This document shows, in pieces, positions 6,557 through 7,836 of a DNA stretch of 7,836 nt. The position numbers were made by a program, and so were the translations under genes. Each line of letters starts with the position of its first letter. The first letter of the stretch is position 1. Source of the DNA: SAR202 cluster bacterium (GTDB taxonomy: Bacteria; Chloroflexota; Dehalococcoidia; SAR202; CAJWER01). Below the pieces are notes generated by a model. The model saw only the letters and a program-made list of their open reading frames with translations, searched no databases and was not told the origin of the DNA. The stretch covers positions 1 through 7,836 of the forward strand of contig JASLXL010000263.1 in assembly GCA_030740335.1 (NCBI GenBank). The letters are read 5' to 3'.

Positions 6557-6709
6557 ATGCTAGCGGGAAGAAACAGCATAGTTCTGATGGCCGTCACACT
6601 AATAACAGCCGGGCTGCTGTTGCGTTGGGACCTGGTGGACTGGATCATAGATTCGGTGGGAGCGATCCTTGTTCTGGGAGGTGCGCAGCAAGCGTACTCG
6701 CGATCGTAA
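6557..6709 (+). CDS. Small two-helix membrane protein (hypothetical)
   Basis: The only plausible plus-strand gene in the window encodes 50 residues. Two hydrophobic segments, IVLMAVTLITAGLLL (8-22) and WIIDSVGAILVLGGA (29-43), are separated by a short charged turn, RWDLVD, giving a helical hairpin with a short Ser/Arg C-terminus. The frame is open from further upstream, but ATG at 6557 is chosen because AGGAG (6544-6548) sits 8 nt before it, and upstream candidates would add an unlikely basic leader. Tiny membrane proteins of this shape are common and mostly uncharacterised. It is transcribed away from the five-gene operon across a 177-nt gap; I do not see a convincing promoter for it. No function can be assigned. 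Confidence 0.55.
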   Translation: MLAGRNSIVLMAVTLITAGLLLRWDLVDWIIDSVGAILVLGGAQQAYSRS

Positions 6710-6831
6710 AGCCCTTGAGCGCCAGAAGCCACCAGACCAGCCCGTAGGTAGCGGAGGATTCCAGCCGTCTCTCATGTTGGAGAGGCCTCGAAGTATCCGG
6801 GGCGGGGGACCCGCATCTATCTAGCGGTGGA

Positions 6832-6902
6832 GACGGTCTCTCTCCCCCGGACCTTTCTCACCCGCTTGGGGTGACATGGAAAAGGGAGATATTGACGGTC
6901 TC
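6832..6902. repeat. Imperfect palindrome flanked by a perfect 9-bp direct repeat (MITE-like)
   Basis: GACGGTCTC occurs at 6832-6840 and again at 6894-6902. Between the copies are 53 bases with nested inverted repeats: TCTCCC (6841-6846) with GGGAGA (6884-6889), TTTC (6854-6857) with GAAA (6879-6882), and TCACCC (6858-6863) with GGGTGA (6869-6874) around a GCTTG loop. A palindromic core bracketed by a short direct repeat is what insertion of a miniature element with target duplication would leave. It is also reminiscent of the pyrimidine-rich CTCTCCCCC...GGGGAG intergenic repeats seen in many bacterial genomes. It is too small to encode anything. Confidence 0.45.
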
Positions 6903-7213
6903 CACACCCCATAATCTAATGACGCCACTTCACAATTGCATATGGCTGTGCCGTGTGTTGCCGTGCTCGAGCACGAAATCCCGCCATGGCCATCAGCGTT
7001 AGCAGTGATACCGATTAATGGCCAACACCACCAAATAGAATGGTTTCCCCCGTGTCCTTTATGTGGGTCGGCTGATACTCTTTTATTGTACCAGTTCCAA
7101 TACTTCTCCGAAAAACGGAGGGGTAACATCGAGCGAAAGCCTGCTACTGAGATAACGGTTGCAATAGCCTGAGATGAAAAGGGTTGGCGACGAAGGAACT
7201 GGCCAGCCGACCC

Positions 7214-7250
7214 AAATAATGACGTGCATGCTCCGGATCGAGCCCACGTC
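7214..7250 (-). terminator. Possible rho-independent terminator downstream of degV
   Basis: Read on the minus strand, GACGTG (7250-7245) pairs with CACGTC (7226-7221), and inside it GCTC (7243-7240) pairs with GAGC (7233-7230). ATTATTT follows directly (7220-7214). The stem has internal mismatches and the T tract is interrupted. It lies about 170 nt after the degV stop, so it is a moderate candidate. Confidence 0.35.
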
Positions 7251-7422
7251 CGCGATCGTCTCTTTTAATTAATCGGCGACGCAGAACTCTGTCAGGCCTG
7301 GTCGCGAACGCGAATTCAGGGCGACATCTCCCTCACGGCTCGGGGGCGGTCTTGGGGATGCCTGCAAAGCTGGCTCCGGGACCGGCCCCGGACTTCGGGA
7401 GAGTGAGTATGGAGGCCACGCT

Positions 7423-7836
7423 CTATCCCTGCGCCCAAAAGGCGAGGCCGAGGAGGCCTGTGCCGGTGTGGGCTCCCATGACCGGCGTGAATTCGCTCAC
7501 GAAGAGCCCGCGGCAGTCAAACTTAAGCTCCACAGCTTGACGAAGCTCCTGGGCGTCTTCAGGGCAGTCGCCGTGCATGACCCCGACGTGAACCGGTCGG
7601 TCGCCGACGCGCTTTCGCATTGCATCCATGAGCCTGCGCATCGCTCGGGCCCTTGTGCGCGGACGGCCAATGGCGCGGACCTCGCCACTCGCAAGCTCAA
7701 ACATGGGTTTGAGACCAAGTAAAGACGCGCTCGCATATGCGAGTCTAGGCACGCGCCCTCCCTTCCACACGTAGTACAACGTGTCCAGGAACGCGACAAG
7801 CGACACTTTATCCGCAACCTCTCGGGCCGCCTTTAC
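7423..7836 (-). CDS. DegV-family fatty-acid-binding protein, C-terminal half (cut by window edge)
   Basis: The visible 137 residues are the second half of a DegV protein, which binds one fatty acid between its two domains; in Gram-positive bacteria FakB proteins of this family present the fatty acid to FakA kinase. Evidence is the run LDTLYYVWKGGRVPRLAYAS (compare the family's LeyLkkGGRi), then LLGLKPMFELASGEVRAIGR (compare LLniKPil.l.dGev.p..r), PVHVGVMHGDCPEDAQEL, and the C-terminal VSEFTPVMGAHTGTGLLGLA, whose HTGxG loop lines the ligand carboxylate in the family. A full-length protein is about 280 residues. The frame is open to the window edge, so the true start lies outside; the GTG at 7806 is internal. 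It is well separated from the operon, so a shared function is not indicated. Confidence 0.92.
   Translation of the reverse strand, partial: VKAAREVADKVSLVAFLDTLYYVWKGGRVPRLAYASASLLGLKPMFELASGEVRAIGRPRTRARAMRRLMDAMRKRVGDRPVHVGVMHGDCPEDAQELRQAVELKFDCRGLFVSEFTPVMGAHTGTGLLGLAFWAQG

Larger units (their letters stand above)
6710..7422. other. Gene-poor region between the small membrane protein and degV
   Basis: No frame here encodes a recognisable protein. A 76-residue plus-strand frame (ATG at 6942 to stop at 7172) contains CPLCGSAD, a lone C-x2-C knuckle that could come from a zinc-ribbon or transposase remnant. It has no ribosome binding site and no second cysteine pair, so I do not call it a gene. 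An overlapping minus-strand frame (6821-7129) is equally featureless. No tRNA or rRNA is seen. The region holds a short palindromic element near 6841-6893 and hairpins near 7181-7213 and 7221-7250. It is probably intergenic DNA that has taken up small repeats. Confidence 0.5.

Noticed and set aside
6942..7172. Plus-strand frame with a CPLCGS zinc-knuckle-like motif
   Set aside because: There is only one Cys pair, no ribosome binding site and no family match by eye. It could be a remnant but is not supported as a gene.
7352..7540. Plus-strand frame of 62 codons
   Set aside because: It overlaps the 3' end of degV in antisense and has the composition of a shadow frame.
1..7836. CRISPR array, tRNA or rRNA
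   Set aside because: No regularly spaced repeats and no recognisable tRNA arms or rRNA segments were seen on either strand by reading.

Overview
This window is 7,836 bases of bacterial DNA of mid-to-high GC. Almost every recognisable gene is on the minus strand, so genes read from high to low coordinates. I cannot name the species. The gene types (bacterial SecA, DegV, UspA, PaaK-like ligase), a canonical TATAAT -10 box, AGGAG-type ribosome binding sites and TTG/GTG starts are bacterial. A Chloroflexota-like or other environmental lineage is a guess from general impression only.

Layout from high to low coordinates. (1) The C-terminal half of a DegV-family fatty-acid-binding protein enters from the right edge (7423-7836, minus). 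(2) About 700 bases without a convincing gene follow (6710-7422). They contain a terminator-like hairpin (7214-7250) and a 53-bp imperfect palindrome bracketed by a perfect 9-bp direct repeat (6832-6902), which looks like a tiny inserted element. (3) A small two-helix membrane protein is encoded on the plus strand (6557-6709). It is divergent from (4), a compact five-gene minus-strand operon (6379 down to 1088) with a consensus -10 box at 6409-6414. In transcription order its products are a transglutaminase/arylamine-N-acetyltransferase-like Cys-His-Asp protein; a truncated, motif-poor relative of PaaK-type adenylating enzymes; a two-helix K+ channel with an RCK/TrkA regulatory domain; an intact PaaK/LuxE-like adenylate-forming enzyme; and a GNAT-like acetyltransferase. 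Spacings are 9, 24 and 46 nt, then a 1-nt TGATG overlap. (5) A universal stress protein gene broken by an internal deletion and frame change lies at 790-1076. (6) The first 250 residues of a divergent SecA with about 105 extra residues before Walker A occupy 1-751 and run off the left edge.

The operon is the most interesting part. It pairs acyl activation (adenylating enzyme), possible acyl transfer (thiol-triad enzyme and GNAT) and a degenerate adenylating-enzyme partner with a ligand-gated-type K+ channel. I do not recognise this combination as a described system. One reading is that the enzymes make or modify a small molecule and the channel senses or responds to it. Another is a small amide or peptide-like natural-product pathway that has captured a channel gene. 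The functions of individual families are well supported by motifs; the joint function is inference.
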